In this document: positions 20,688 to 27,866 of the stretch, one piece after another
Layout: every line of letters begins with the position of its first letter
Position numbering within the stretch: the stretch's first letter is position 1
Assembly: GCA_030152145.1 (NCBI GenBank)
Contig: JASLIL010000030.1
Coordinates: 1 to 35,425 of the forward strand
DNA length: 35,425 nt
Direction: 5' to 3'
DNA from: Tissierellales bacterium
GTDB lineage: Bacteria > Bacillota > Clostridia > Tissierellales > JASKZW01
Position numbers and translations under genes: made by a program
The notes under the pieces: generated by a model
Seen by the model: the letters and a program-made list of their open reading frames with translations, nothing else
The model's database searches: none
What the model was told of the DNA's origin: nothing

Positions 20688-23045
20688 CTATTTAAACTTC
20701 TTCAACCTAAGTGAATTGGTAACAACTGATACAGAACTAAAGGCCATGGCCGCTCCTGCTAACATAGGATCTAAGTGGCCCAGGGCCGCTATAGGAATTC
20801 CTATGCTGTTGTAGAAAAAGGCCCAGAAAAGATTTTGCCTAATGGTCTTCATGGTCCTATGGCTAAGCCTAATAGCTGTAACTATAGCCCCCAGATCTCC
20901 ACGCATCAAGGTTATATCAGCAGCCTCCATGGCTACGTCTGTACCTGTACCTATGGCAAAGCCCACATCAGCAGCTGCCAAGGCTGGCGCATCATTTATT
21001 CCATCTCCAACCATTCCCACATGCCTTCCCTCAGACTTCAGAGCCTTTAACTTTTCTGCCTTATCTTCTGGAAGAACATCGGCAAATATATTCTCTATAC
21101 CAACTTGTTTTCCAATGGCTCTGGCTGTTCTTTCATTATCACCTGTTATCATATATACATCAAGACCCATGGACTTTAGATCCTCTATGGCCTTCTTTGA
21201 ACTTTCCTTGATCTTATCTGCTACTGCTATGATACCCTTAAACTCTCCATCTATGGCTGCATTCATAGCTGTCTTTCCCTCAGACTCAAGTCTTAGAAGT
21301 TCAGAATCATAATCCCTGTAGTCTATATTAAAGTCATCCATAAGCTTTCTGTTTCCTATTAGAACCTTTTCTTCTCCTACAAAGCCTTCTAGGCCCTTGC
21401 CTGGAATAGCCTTTCCATCCCTTACCATAAAGGGAATAAAGCCCTTTTCTTCAGCAAAGCTAACTATTGAAAGTCCCAGGGGATGTTCGCTAACCCCCTC
21501 AAGAGAAGCTGCTGTGAAAAGTAGCTGATCCTCATCTATATTAAAGGCTAGAATATCTGTAACCTCTGGTTCTCCCTTGGTTATGGTACCTGTCTTATCA
21601 AATATTATAGTATCCATCTCATGGGTTCTTTCCAGATGTTCACCAGATTTTATCAAGATTCCATTTTCTGCCCCCTTACCAGTACCTACCATAATAGCTG
21701 TAGGTGTTGCCAAACCTAGGGCACAGGGACAGGCTATAACTAGGACAGCCACAGCGTGAATCAAGCCTCCATTAAAGTCTCCCTTGAAGCTATAGGCTAA
21801 AAGAGTTACAAGAGCTATTAGAACTACAGCTGGAACAAATACTCCGGATATCTTATCGGCCAGCCTCTGAACTGGAGCCTTAGAACCCTGAGCATCTTCC
21901 ACTAATCTTATGATCTGTGAAAGAACTGTATCCTTACCTACATTTGTCGCTTCAAACTTAAAGGCACCCAGCTTGTTTATAGTTGCACCAACTACCTCAT
22001 CCCCCTCTTTCTTGTCAACAGGTAGGCTTTCACCTGTAATCATAGACTCATCTATAGAGGAATGTCCCTCAACTATTACTCCATCAACTGGAACCTTCTC
22101 TCCTGGTCTAACCAGTATTATATGGCCCTTTACTACCTTTTCAATAGGCAGGTCAATCTCCCTACCATTTTCTATAACTCTAGCTGTCTTAGGCTGAAGC
22201 CCCATTAACTCTTTTATAGCCTCAGAAGTTTTTCCCTTGGCTATGGCCTCAAAGGTTTTTCCTAAAAGTATAAGAGTTATTATCATGGCTGAAGACTCAA
22301 AGTAATACTCAGGCTTTCCTGTCAGCAGGTTGTATATACTGTAGAAATAGGCGGCTGAAGTACCCATGGAAATAAGAACATCCATATTGGCCCCTCCCCC
22401 TCTAAGGGAATTGTAGGCTCCCTTATAAAATCTTCTACCTATAATAAACTGAACTGGGCTGGCAAGGGCCAGTTGGAACCAACCATTCATAAGTATAGTA
22501 TCCCTGCCTGCCATATGGACAAACATACCTAGAAAAAGCGGTAGACTTAGGATGGCTGAAAATATAAAGGATCTTTTAAGGGACTTTATTTCTTTCTCCC
22601 TAAGCTCCTTCTCCCTATCTATATCTCTTTCTCCCTCTATTTCTGCCTTAAAACCTGCCCTCTCAACTATGGCTATTAGATCCTGATCTTCTATTATACC
22701 TGAATAGAAGTCTATCTGGGCCCTGTTGCTAGAAAGGTTTACCCTGCCTTCTAGGATTCTCTCCTCTCTTGATAAAAGCTTCTCTATTCTACTGGAGCAG
22801 GCAGCACAGGTCATACCATCTATCAGTAGGCTCCTTCTCTCTATATCTACCTTAAAGCCAGCCTTCTCTATAAGCCCTACTATGTCATCTATAGTAAGCT
22901 TATCCTCCTGAAAGTCTATACTGGCCCTTTCCTGTATAAGGTTTACAGCTATTGAGTTAACTGCCTCATTTTTTGAAAATATCTTTTCCAACCTGCTGGA
23001 ACAGGCTGCACAGGTCATGCCACTAATATTTATATTAATTTTCAT
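20688..23045 (-). CDS. copA: Copper-exporting P-type ATPase CopA
   Basis: A P1B-type ATPase that pumps Cu(I) out of the cytoplasm. It has 785 residues and starts with two heavy-metal-binding domains, each carrying GMTCAACSSR (about 8-17 and 77-86). Eight membrane helices surround the actuator motif MITGES, the transmembrane Cu site CPC in ACPCALGLATPTA, the phosphorylation site DKTGTITKGE, the SEHPLG nucleotide-binding His-Pro, and the hinge GDGINDAPALA. AAAGGAGTGA precedes the ATG. It is the first gene of the operon, behind a promoter with a CsoR-like operator. Confidence 0.97.
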   Translation of the reverse strand: MKININISGMTCAACSSRLEKIFSKNEAVNSIAVNLIQERASIDFQEDKLTIDDIVGLIEKAGFKVDIERRSLLIDGMTCAACSSRIEKLLSREERILEGRVNLSSNRAQIDFYSGIIEDQDLIAIVERAGFKAEIEGERDIDREKELREKEIKSLKRSFIFSAILSLPLFLGMFVHMAGRDTILMNGWFQLALASPVQFIIGRRFYKGAYNSLRGGGANMDVLISMGTSAAYFYSIYNLLTGKPEYYFESSAMIITLILLGKTFEAIAKGKTSEAIKELMGLQPKTARVIENGREIDLPIEKVVKGHIILVRPGEKVPVDGVIVEGHSSIDESMITGESLPVDKKEGDEVVGATINKLGAFKFEATNVGKDTVLSQIIRLVEDAQGSKAPVQRLADKISGVFVPAVVLIALVTLLAYSFKGDFNGGLIHAVAVLVIACPCALGLATPTAIMVGTGKGAENGILIKSGEHLERTHEMDTIIFDKTGTITKGEPEVTDILAFNIDEDQLLFTAASLEGVSEHPLGLSIVSFAEEKGFIPFMVRDGKAIPGKGLEGFVGEEKVLIGNRKLMDDFNIDYRDYDSELLRLESEGKTAMNAAIDGEFKGIIAVADKIKESSKKAIEDLKSMGLDVYMITGDNERTARAIGKQVGIENIFADVLPEDKAEKLKALKSEGRHVGMVGDGINDAPALAAADVGFAIGTGTDVAMEAADITLMRGDLGAIVTAIRLSHRTMKTIRQNLFWAFFYNSIGIPIAALGHLDPMLAGAAMAFSSVSVVTNSLRLKKFK

Positions 23046-23060
23046 CTAATCACTCCTTTC

Positions 23061-23084
23061 TACCCCCTCCCATAGGGGGGTGTG
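23061..23084 (-). promoter_or_regulatory. Candidate CsoR operator
   Basis: TACCCCCTCCCATAGGGGGG followed by TGTG is a G/C-tract inverted repeat in otherwise very AT-rich DNA. It resembles the pseudo-palindromic TACCC...GGGTA sites of CsoR repressors. It begins just after the -10 box and ends shortly before copA. Confidence 0.72.
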
Positions 23085-23089
23085 TCTTG

Positions 23090-23118
23090 AGTATATAATA
23101 TTTTTAGATTTTTGTAAA
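23090..23118 (-). promoter_or_regulatory. copA-copZ-csoR promoter
   Basis: On the minus strand: TTTACA (23113-23118), 17 bases, TATACT (23090-23095). Confidence 0.7.
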
Positions 23119-23179
23119 GCTTTTGTCTTATTTTCTCCTAATCCATAAATTCATTGCAATATCAAGGTTTTTATACTAT

Positions 23180-23199
23180 TATAATGATATTGATTATCA
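23180..23199 (+). promoter_or_regulatory. feo operon -10 box overlapped by a Fur box
   Basis: TATAAT lies at 23180-23185. TGATATTGATTATCA (23185-23199) matches the 7-1-7 Fur consensus TGATAATNATTATCA with one mismatch. A Fur-type repressor bound there would cover the start point. A -35 box with ideal spacing was not found (TTGCAA at 23154-23159 would leave a 20-base spacer). Confidence 0.75.
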
Positions 23200-23241
23200 T
23201 TCAAATCGTAATTATTAGTTTCTTTGAGAGAGGGGATTCTT

Positions 23242-23463
23242 ATGAAGGAAAATTTAACTAATTTAGACAAAGGAAATACTGCTACTGTTAAGGGTATTTG
23301 TAGTGGCAAGGGTGCTAGAAGAAGACTTTATGAAATGGGTTTTAACACTGGTGCTCGTATAAAAATTTTAAAGAACGATTCAGGTCCTGTTATTGTTGGA
23401 CTTTCAGGTAATAAGGTTGCTGTTGGCCGTGGACTAGCAGAAAAAATATTAATAGAGTGTTAG
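23242..23463 (+). CDS. feoA: Ferrous iron transport protein FeoA
   Basis: A small cytoplasmic SH3-like protein that supports FeoB. The chosen start is the ATG at 23242 (73 residues, MKENLTNLDKGNTATV...), 6 bases after GAGAGGGG; an upstream in-frame TTG at 23224 would only translate the ribosome site. Family features are the GxxARRRLYEMGFNTGARIKIL segment (about 24-45) and the C-terminal VAVGRGLAEKILIE. It is the first gene of feoA-feoB-feoC, 13 bases before feoB. Confidence 0.93.
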   Translation: MKENLTNLDKGNTATVKGICSGKGARRRLYEMGFNTGARIKILKNDSGPVIVGLSGNKVAVGRGLAEKILIEC

Positions 23464-23476
23464 GAGGAATTGACTT

Positions 23477-25465
23477 ATGGGAAAAAAGACTGTTGCCTTA
23501 GTTGGTAATCCCAATAGCGGTAAGACCACTTTTTTTAACGCTCTGACTGGTTCTAACCAAAGAGTTGGTAACTGGCCTGGAGTTACAGTAGAAAAAAAAG
23601 AAGGACTTTTTAAGTATAATGATCAGGAATATAGGGTAGTAGACCTACCTGGTACCTATAGTTTAGGGGCCTACTCTGAAGATGAGGTAGTGGCTCGTGA
23701 TTTTATTTTAACTGGGGATCCAGATGTGGTTATCAATGTTGTTGATGCTACTAATATAGAGAGAAACCTCTATCTTACTAGCCAGCTGCTTGAGATGGGA
23801 AAGAATGTAGTTATTGCCCTAAATATGGTAGATGAAGCTGATAAATTAAAGATTAGATTTGATTTAAAGAAACTTTCCAAGGGCCTAAATATGCCAGTAG
23901 TTCCTACTGTTGCTGCCCATGGCAAGGGTGTTGATGAGGTTATAGCTGAGGCCGTAAAACTCATGGATAAGACTCCTATAGAAAATCCTATAGTTTATGG
24001 AGATAGGATTGAGGAGGAAAGAGGGCTTATTAGAGATAAGCTTAGATCTAAAAGCTTAAAGTATCCTTTGGATTGGATATCTTTAAAGGTTCTAGAAGGT
24101 GATGAGGATATTATATCCTACCTAGTTGAGGAAGGCTTTGGCTGGGCCAAGGACTATACTAGTGATGACTTGGATTTTGAACTGGAGCTTATAGATAAGA
24201 GATATGAATTTATGCACAGATCTATTAAGGATGGCGTACAAAGACCTATAGAGGAAGCTGTTACCCTAACAGATAAGATTGATAAGGTTGTTACTAACAA
24301 GTACTTAGGTATACCTATATTTGCTCTTATAATGTTTTTAGTATTTCAGATAACCTTCGCTGTTGGTGAGGACCTTCTAGGTGAAATGGCTGCTGGACTG
24401 GTAGAGTCTCTTGCAGAATCTGTAGCTGGTTTATTGGTCGCTATAAATGCTCCTCAATGGTTTGTGGCCTTTGTAGCTGAAGGTGTTTTTGGTGGTCTAG
24501 GTGCCGTAGTGGAATTTGTTCCTCTTATTACTGTTCTCTACCTACTTATGGGACTTTTAGAGGATAGTGGATATATGGCGAGAGCTGCCTATGTTATGGA
24601 TAATCTAATGAGAAAGCTTGGCCTTCAGGGCAAGACCTTTGTTTCTATGATTGTTGGTTTCGGATGTAATGTTCCTGGTATAATGTCTACTAGGACCTTG
24701 GATAATAAAAAGGACAGGATGATTGCTCTACTTATAAATCCATTTATGTCCTGTGGTGCAAAAATACCTATTTACTCTGTATTTATTGCAGCCTTCTTCC
24801 CTAAAAATGGAGGACTTGTACTTTTCAGTATGTACTTCCTAGGGATTATAGTTGCCCTTATAATGGGTAAGGTTTTCAGCAAGACACTTTTTAAGGGTGA
24901 ATCTTCCTACTTTATAATGGAGCTTCCTCCTTATAGGATACCTACTTTAAAGAATGTTTTAAGAAATATGTGGGATAATGTTTCTGGCTTCCTTAAGAGG
25001 GCTGGAACTACTATATTTATAGTTGTAACTATGTTGTGGATCTTAGCCAGAGTTCCCTTTGGTGTAGAACCATTTAGTGAAAGCAGTATCTTAGGTTCAA
25101 TAGGACATTTTATATCTCCTATCTTCAAGCCTGCTGGCTTTGGAACTTGGCAGGCATCAGTAAGCTTGTTTGCAGGTATTCCTGCTAAAGAGGCTGTTAT
25201 AGCTACACTTGGTATGGTATATGCTGGAGTTAGCGAGGGAGCTGCCCTTGAAAATGCCATTAGATTGCATTTTACACCACTTTCTGCAGTTTCCTACATG
25301 GTTATGACTCTTTTATACACTCCATGTGTTTCTGTACTTGCTACAGTTAAAAAGGAGACTAACTCCTATAAGTGGATGATCTTCACTGCACTTTATACCT
25401 TCTTTATAGGCTGGGTAATGGCAGTATTGGTCTTCCAAGTTGGTGGACTACTAGGCTTTAGTTAG
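23477..25465 (+). CDS. feoB: Ferrous iron transporter FeoB
   Basis: The main Fe(II) importer of anaerobes: an N-terminal GTPase fused to a membrane domain, 662 residues. GTPase motifs are G1 GNPNSGKTTFF (about 10-20), G2 with NWPGVTVE, G3 DLPGTYSL and G4 NMVDEA. A helical GDI-like region follows (about 165-265). The membrane part carries the conserved MEDSGYMARAA-like segment (GLLEDSGYMARAAYV) and the two Gate motifs, with the cysteines in GFGCNVPG and the FMSCGAKIPIY loop. AGGAGG precedes the ATG. Expression is probably Fur-repressed from the feoA promoter. Confidence 0.97.
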   Translation: MGKKTVALVGNPNSGKTTFFNALTGSNQRVGNWPGVTVEKKEGLFKYNDQEYRVVDLPGTYSLGAYSEDEVVARDFILTGDPDVVINVVDATNIERNLYLTSQLLEMGKNVVIALNMVDEADKLKIRFDLKKLSKGLNMPVVPTVAAHGKGVDEVIAEAVKLMDKTPIENPIVYGDRIEEERGLIRDKLRSKSLKYPLDWISLKVLEGDEDIISYLVEEGFGWAKDYTSDDLDFELELIDKRYEFMHRSIKDGVQRPIEEAVTLTDKIDKVVTNKYLGIPIFALIMFLVFQITFAVGEDLLGEMAAGLVESLAESVAGLLVAINAPQWFVAFVAEGVFGGLGAVVEFVPLITVLYLLMGLLEDSGYMARAAYVMDNLMRKLGLQGKTFVSMIVGFGCNVPGIMSTRTLDNKKDRMIALLINPFMSCGAKIPIYSVFIAAFFPKNGGLVLFSMYFLGIIVALIMGKVFSKTLFKGESSYFIMELPPYRIPTLKNVLRNMWDNVSGFLKRAGTTIFIVVTMLWILARVPFGVEPFSESSILGSIGHFISPIFKPAGFGTWQASVSLFAGIPAKEAVIATLGMVYAGVSEGAALENAIRLHFTPLSAVSYMVMTLLYTPCVSVLATVKKETNSYKWMIFTALYTFFIGWVMAVLVFQVGGLLGFS

Positions 25466-25475
25466 GAGTGATCAT

Positions 25476-25736
25476 ATGTTGGAAGAGATATTAAGATATA
25501 TAGAGAAGACTGGGGTAATATCTAAAACTCAAATTTCAAGAGATTTAAGTATGCCCTTGAACCTAGTAGAGCTTGGATTTACTGAGCTTACTAGAATGGG
25601 ATTTTTAGAAAAGGACCAGCCTCAAAGCTGCAGTCCTTCCCTATGTGGTGGCTGTACCTTTGCCAAGTCCTGTCACAAGGATTTGGTTTCCAGCTACTCT
25701 ATTACAGAAAAGGGCCAAAAATTAATAAATAATTAG
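25476..25736 (+). CDS. FeoC-like winged-helix protein with cysteine cluster
   Basis: An 86-residue protein closing the feo operon. Residues 1-48 form a winged-helix domain (IEKTGVISKTQISRDLSMPL, then LGFTELTRMGFLEK). Residues 50-68 hold four cysteines in CSPSLCGGCTFAKSC, the spacing of the oxygen-sensitive Fe-S site of FeoC. In Enterobacteria FeoC modulates FeoB stability. The gene is 10 bases after feoB, with the start behind TTAGGAGTGA. The perfect terminator after it closes the operon. Confidence 0.88.
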   Translation: MLEEILRYIEKTGVISKTQISRDLSMPLNLVELGFTELTRMGFLEKDQPQSCSPSLCGGCTFAKSCHKDLVSSYSITEKGQKLINN

Positions 25737-25743
25737 CTTTCCA

Positions 25744-25773
25744 TAGACAGACTATATAGTCTGTCTATTTTTT
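25744..25773 (+). terminator. feo operon terminator
   Basis: A perfect 24-bp palindrome (TAGACAGACTAT with its complement), followed by six T. Confidence 0.85.
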
Positions 25774-25824
25774 AATACTTTTTATTCTCTTTTAGAGATT
25801 TTTTTCTTAATTTTGCTTTTTTTC

Positions 25825-25853
25825 TTGTTTATGCTGAGTTATTTGGGTATAAT
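25825..25853 (+). promoter_or_regulatory. Promoter of the candidate non-coding RNA
   Basis: TTGTTT (25825-25830), 17 bases, TATAAT (25848-25853). No credible coding sequence follows before the terminator at 26113-26140. Confidence 0.6.
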
Positions 25854-25859
25854 GTATAA

Positions 25860-26140
25860 TACATTAGATTTATATTAAATCTAGTGGGACATTTAGTCCA
25901 TAGACCTAATTTTGTTTCAACCTATTCCAATAATACAACAAGAGTTTTAAAGTTTAGGTTTGAAGTTTAAGATTTAAAGTTTGAGTTTTAAAGTTTGAGG
26001 TTAGTTTTTAAGTAATAGGTTTTATCTGAAGTGAAGTTAGGAGATCGTAAGTTGAGTAAAAGAAATTTAAGTAAAGAAATAAAAGGTTGGAACAATTAGG
26101 TTCTATTTTTATGGAGAGTGAAAACTCTCCCTATTTTTTT
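25860..26140 (+). ncRNA. Candidate structured RNA of unknown class
   Basis: About 280 bases run from the promoter to a GAAA-loop terminator. A perfect 8-bp hairpin (25865-25883) and a short GGAC/GTCC hairpin come first. Then 25901-25922 pairs with 26085-26105 in 20 base pairs, interrupted only by a 1-base and a 2-base bulge. The enclosed loop (25941-26092) has only two cytosines in 152 bases. It holds two exact copies of GAGTTTTAAAGTTT (25942-25955 and 25983-25996), plus a further TTTAAAGTTT at 25973-25982. AACCTATT (25919-25926) could alternatively pair with AATAGGTT (26014-26021). I do not recognise it as tmRNA, 6S, RNase P or a riboswitch. There is no credible ORF. Confidence 0.55.
26113..26140 (+). 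terminator. Terminator of the candidate RNA
   Basis: GGAGAGT (26113-26119), tetraloop GAAA, ACTCTCC (26124-26130), then seven T (26134-26140) after CTA. Confidence 0.85.
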
Positions 26141-26163
26141 GGCTTTTTTAGGATAATCTCAAT

Positions 26164-26186
26164 AAAAAAAGAGACCCTAGGGTCTC
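26164..26186 (-). terminator. Second (distal) terminator of the lipid/transport operon
   Basis: Perfect palindrome GAGACCCTAGGGTCTC (26171-26186). On the minus strand seven T follow (A-run 26164-26170). Confidence 0.75.
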
Positions 26187-26215
26187 CTGCCTTAATTTCT
26201 AGCTTCTATGTATGG

Positions 26216-26238
26216 AAAAAGACGAGATTCCTCGTCTT
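26216..26238 (-). terminator. First terminator of the lipid/transport operon
   Basis: AAGACGAG and CTCGTCTT with loop ATTC. On the minus strand a T-run follows (A-run 26216-26220). It lies about 150 bases after the DUF1622 stop. The stretch between, 26239-26387, is AT-rich, has one small hairpin (ATCTATAG/CTATAGAT near 26360) and no gene. Confidence 0.78.
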
Positions 26239-26387
26239 CTTCTATATATCTTAAGGTCTTTTAAGTTAATATTAGTCTTTAATCCGACAATATTATTCTC
26301 TTATATCATATATCAAATTAAGTATTAATACAATAGGTTTAAGAATTAATTATTAATATTATCTATAGTTCTATAGATAACTATTGA

Positions 26388-26711
26388 TTATCTCTCTGCG
26401 TTCTTTAATTCCCAGCTTAAAACTAGCCCTATTCCTACCCTTAAAACTATTACTGCTGCCAATACCCATAGCTCATCTAGGCTTCTGACTATAACAGTTT
26501 CCAGGATTTCCGCTCCTAGTTTAAACTGTAAACTCATGGACAGTGCCTGAGTTAATTCTATACCTATTTGAGAATCTCCAAATTTAAATCCATTCTTCAC
26601 AAGCTTAAAGATGGCTCTTAGTGAACCTAGAGCTATTATAACTACTCCTATTAACTCTAAAATACCTGCTATATATGGTATTATAAATTCCAAAATTCTA
26701 GTTGTTATCAA
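26388..26711 (-). CDS. DUF1622 membrane protein
   Basis: A 107-residue integral membrane protein of the DUF1622 family, function unknown. Two or three helices are visible: about 8-32 (FIIPYIAGILELIGVVIIAL), a weaker one near 55-75, and 80-100 (ELWVLAAVIVLRVGIGLVL). The middle holds the family stretch KLGAEILETVIVRSLDELW. The start is a TTG at 26711 with GGGTGAT 5 bases before it. It lies 11 bases after the CobU-like gene and is the last gene of the long minus-strand operon. It may assist a membrane enzyme or transporter of that operon; this is inference from position only. Confidence 0.85.
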   Translation of the reverse strand: MITTRILEFIIPYIAGILELIGVVIIALGSLRAIFKLVKNGFKFGDSQIGIELTQALSMSLQFKLGAEILETVIVRSLDELWVLAAVIVLRVGIGLVLSWELKNAER

Positions 26712-26722
26712 TTTTTATCACC

Positions 26723-27259
26723 CTATTTTATTTTTATATTCAATCCTGATACTACCAAATACACCTCATCAGCCCAGTGGGCCAATTGCTGGTTAACCCT
26801 ACCCTGTATATCTGTGGAAACCCTACCCATATGGTTCATTGGCGTTAGGGAAGAACCTACCTCGTTAGTTACTATTATAAGTTCCTTTCCCTCAGATCTT
26901 ATTAGATCTATAAAATCCTTAAGATCTTTTAGGATTTTCTCCTCCATTTCCCTTTCCTTTTGGAAGGATACCACTTCTATATCTTGGGTATAGCGATACA
27001 TTAAATTGGATATTATATCTGTTACACAGTCTAAAAGATAGTAGTCCTTCTGACCTACTAAATTCTTAAAGTTACTATCCTTTTCGTGGGTTTCCCAGTG
27101 CTTGGGCCTCCTCTTTCTTATAGCCCTTATTCTTACCTCCTTTTCCTCATCTGTTGGAAGGGCTGTAGCTATGTAGACTACATCCTTCTTTCCCTTGTAA
27201 AAGCTTTCTGCAAACTTGCTTTTACCACTTTTTAGTCCACCAGTTACAAGTCTTATCAT
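26723..27259 (-). CDS. cobU: CobU/CobP-like kinase/guanylyltransferase
   Basis: A 178-residue protein of the bifunctional adenosylcobinamide kinase / adenosylcobinamide-phosphate guanylyltransferase family. The N-terminal P-loop is TGGLKSGKSKFAE (about 6-18). The RRPKHWETHE motif (about 49-58) includes the His that carries GMP in CobU. The YLLDCVTDIISNLM segment and a C-terminal VVSGLNIKIK follow the family. Classic CobU activates cobinamide to GDP-cobinamide in B12 salvage. No other cobalamin gene or B12 riboswitch is in the window. The neighbours are a CDP-alcohol phosphatidyltransferase and sugar-handling enzymes, so a different alcohol substrate is possible. Confidence 0.85.
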   Translation of the reverse strand: MIRLVTGGLKSGKSKFAESFYKGKKDVVYIATALPTDEEKEVRIRAIRKRRPKHWETHEKDSNFKNLVGQKDYYLLDCVTDIISNLMYRYTQDIEVVSFQKEREMEEKILKDLKDFIDLIRSEGKELIIVTNEVGSSLTPMNHMGRVSTDIQGRVNQQLAHWADEVYLVVSGLNIKIK

Positions 27260-27271
27260 CCTATCACCCTT

Positions 27272-27856
27272 CTACTTTAAAATTCTTCTGGCTTCAAAAA
27301 ATCTTTGGCCTGCTGTAAAGAAAACCAGTATTCCGTATATAGATGTAGTATACACTATATACTTAGGAAAGACAGCCATAATTGAGAACATTATAAAGCC
27401 TTCTGTTCTTTCCATAAGGCCTGGTTGATAGTAGAAGGTCTTTTGGCTCTTCTTGTCTGACAGGGCTCCAACTGTTAAGAACACAGTCATAGAGCATATA
27501 ATTGCTGTAGATAGGAAAAGCAGACTCAGCCTTGCCTCTGGGTACTTAAGGGCTAGAACTAGGATTATTCCTATTTCCACCAACCTGTCGAAGCTTATAT
27601 CCATTAGGGTACCAAAGTCTGTGGACTCATGGTTTAGTCTAGCTATAGAACCATCCACTGCATCTAGAAATCCTGAAATCCAAAGTAGACCTACTCCCAG
27701 AAGACTGCTGTAAAAGTAGATTGTAAGACTTGCCAGGATTCCTACTAGAAAGGCTAGCTTGGTGACACTGTTGGCTGATACCTTTCTTTCTATAAAAAAC
27801 TCTGCCGTTTTCTCTATAGCTGGGTTTATTAATTTTCTTCCATGACTGTCTAACAC
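27272..27856 (-). CDS. CDP-alcohol phosphatidyltransferase family protein (YnjF-like context)
   Basis: A 194-residue membrane enzyme of the CDP-alcohol phosphatidyltransferase family. These enzymes move a phospho-alcohol from CDP onto another alcohol with release of CMP, making phospholipid head groups or phosphodiester-linked inositols and sugars. The motif DGxxARx8GxxxDxxxD is complete in DGSIARLNHESTDFGTLMD followed by ISFD (about 68-90). Hydrophobic helices lie before and after it, the last near 150-180. The GTG start at 27856 follows AGGAGGGAT. It is 10 bases after the phosphotransferase gene. In E. coli the relative YnjF closes the ynjBCD transporter cluster, as a relative does here. 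Confidence 0.9.
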   Translation of the reverse strand: MLDSHGRKLINPAIEKTAEFFIERKVSANSVTKLAFLVGILASLTIYFYSSLLGVGLLWISGFLDAVDGSIARLNHESTDFGTLMDISFDRLVEIGIILVLALKYPEARLSLLFLSTAIICSMTVFLTVGALSDKKSQKTFYYQPGLMERTEGFIMFSIMAVFPKYIVYTTSIYGILVFFTAGQRFFEARRILK

Positions 27857-27866
27857 ACTATCCCTC

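Noticed and set aside
25885..25900. T-box or other riboswitch
   Set aside because: The GGGAC...GTCC hairpin lacks the T-box antiterminator core, and the following sequence leads to no gene on the plus strand before the terminator.
25941..26092. Repeated AAGTTT units as a possible CRISPR or satellite array
   Set aside because: The units are short, irregularly spaced and have no spacers; no cas gene is present.
26031..26099. 22-codon GTG frame inside the candidate RNA
   Set aside because: No ribosome binding site, closed by a stop upstream, and its 3' end lies in the long helix; it looks like chance.
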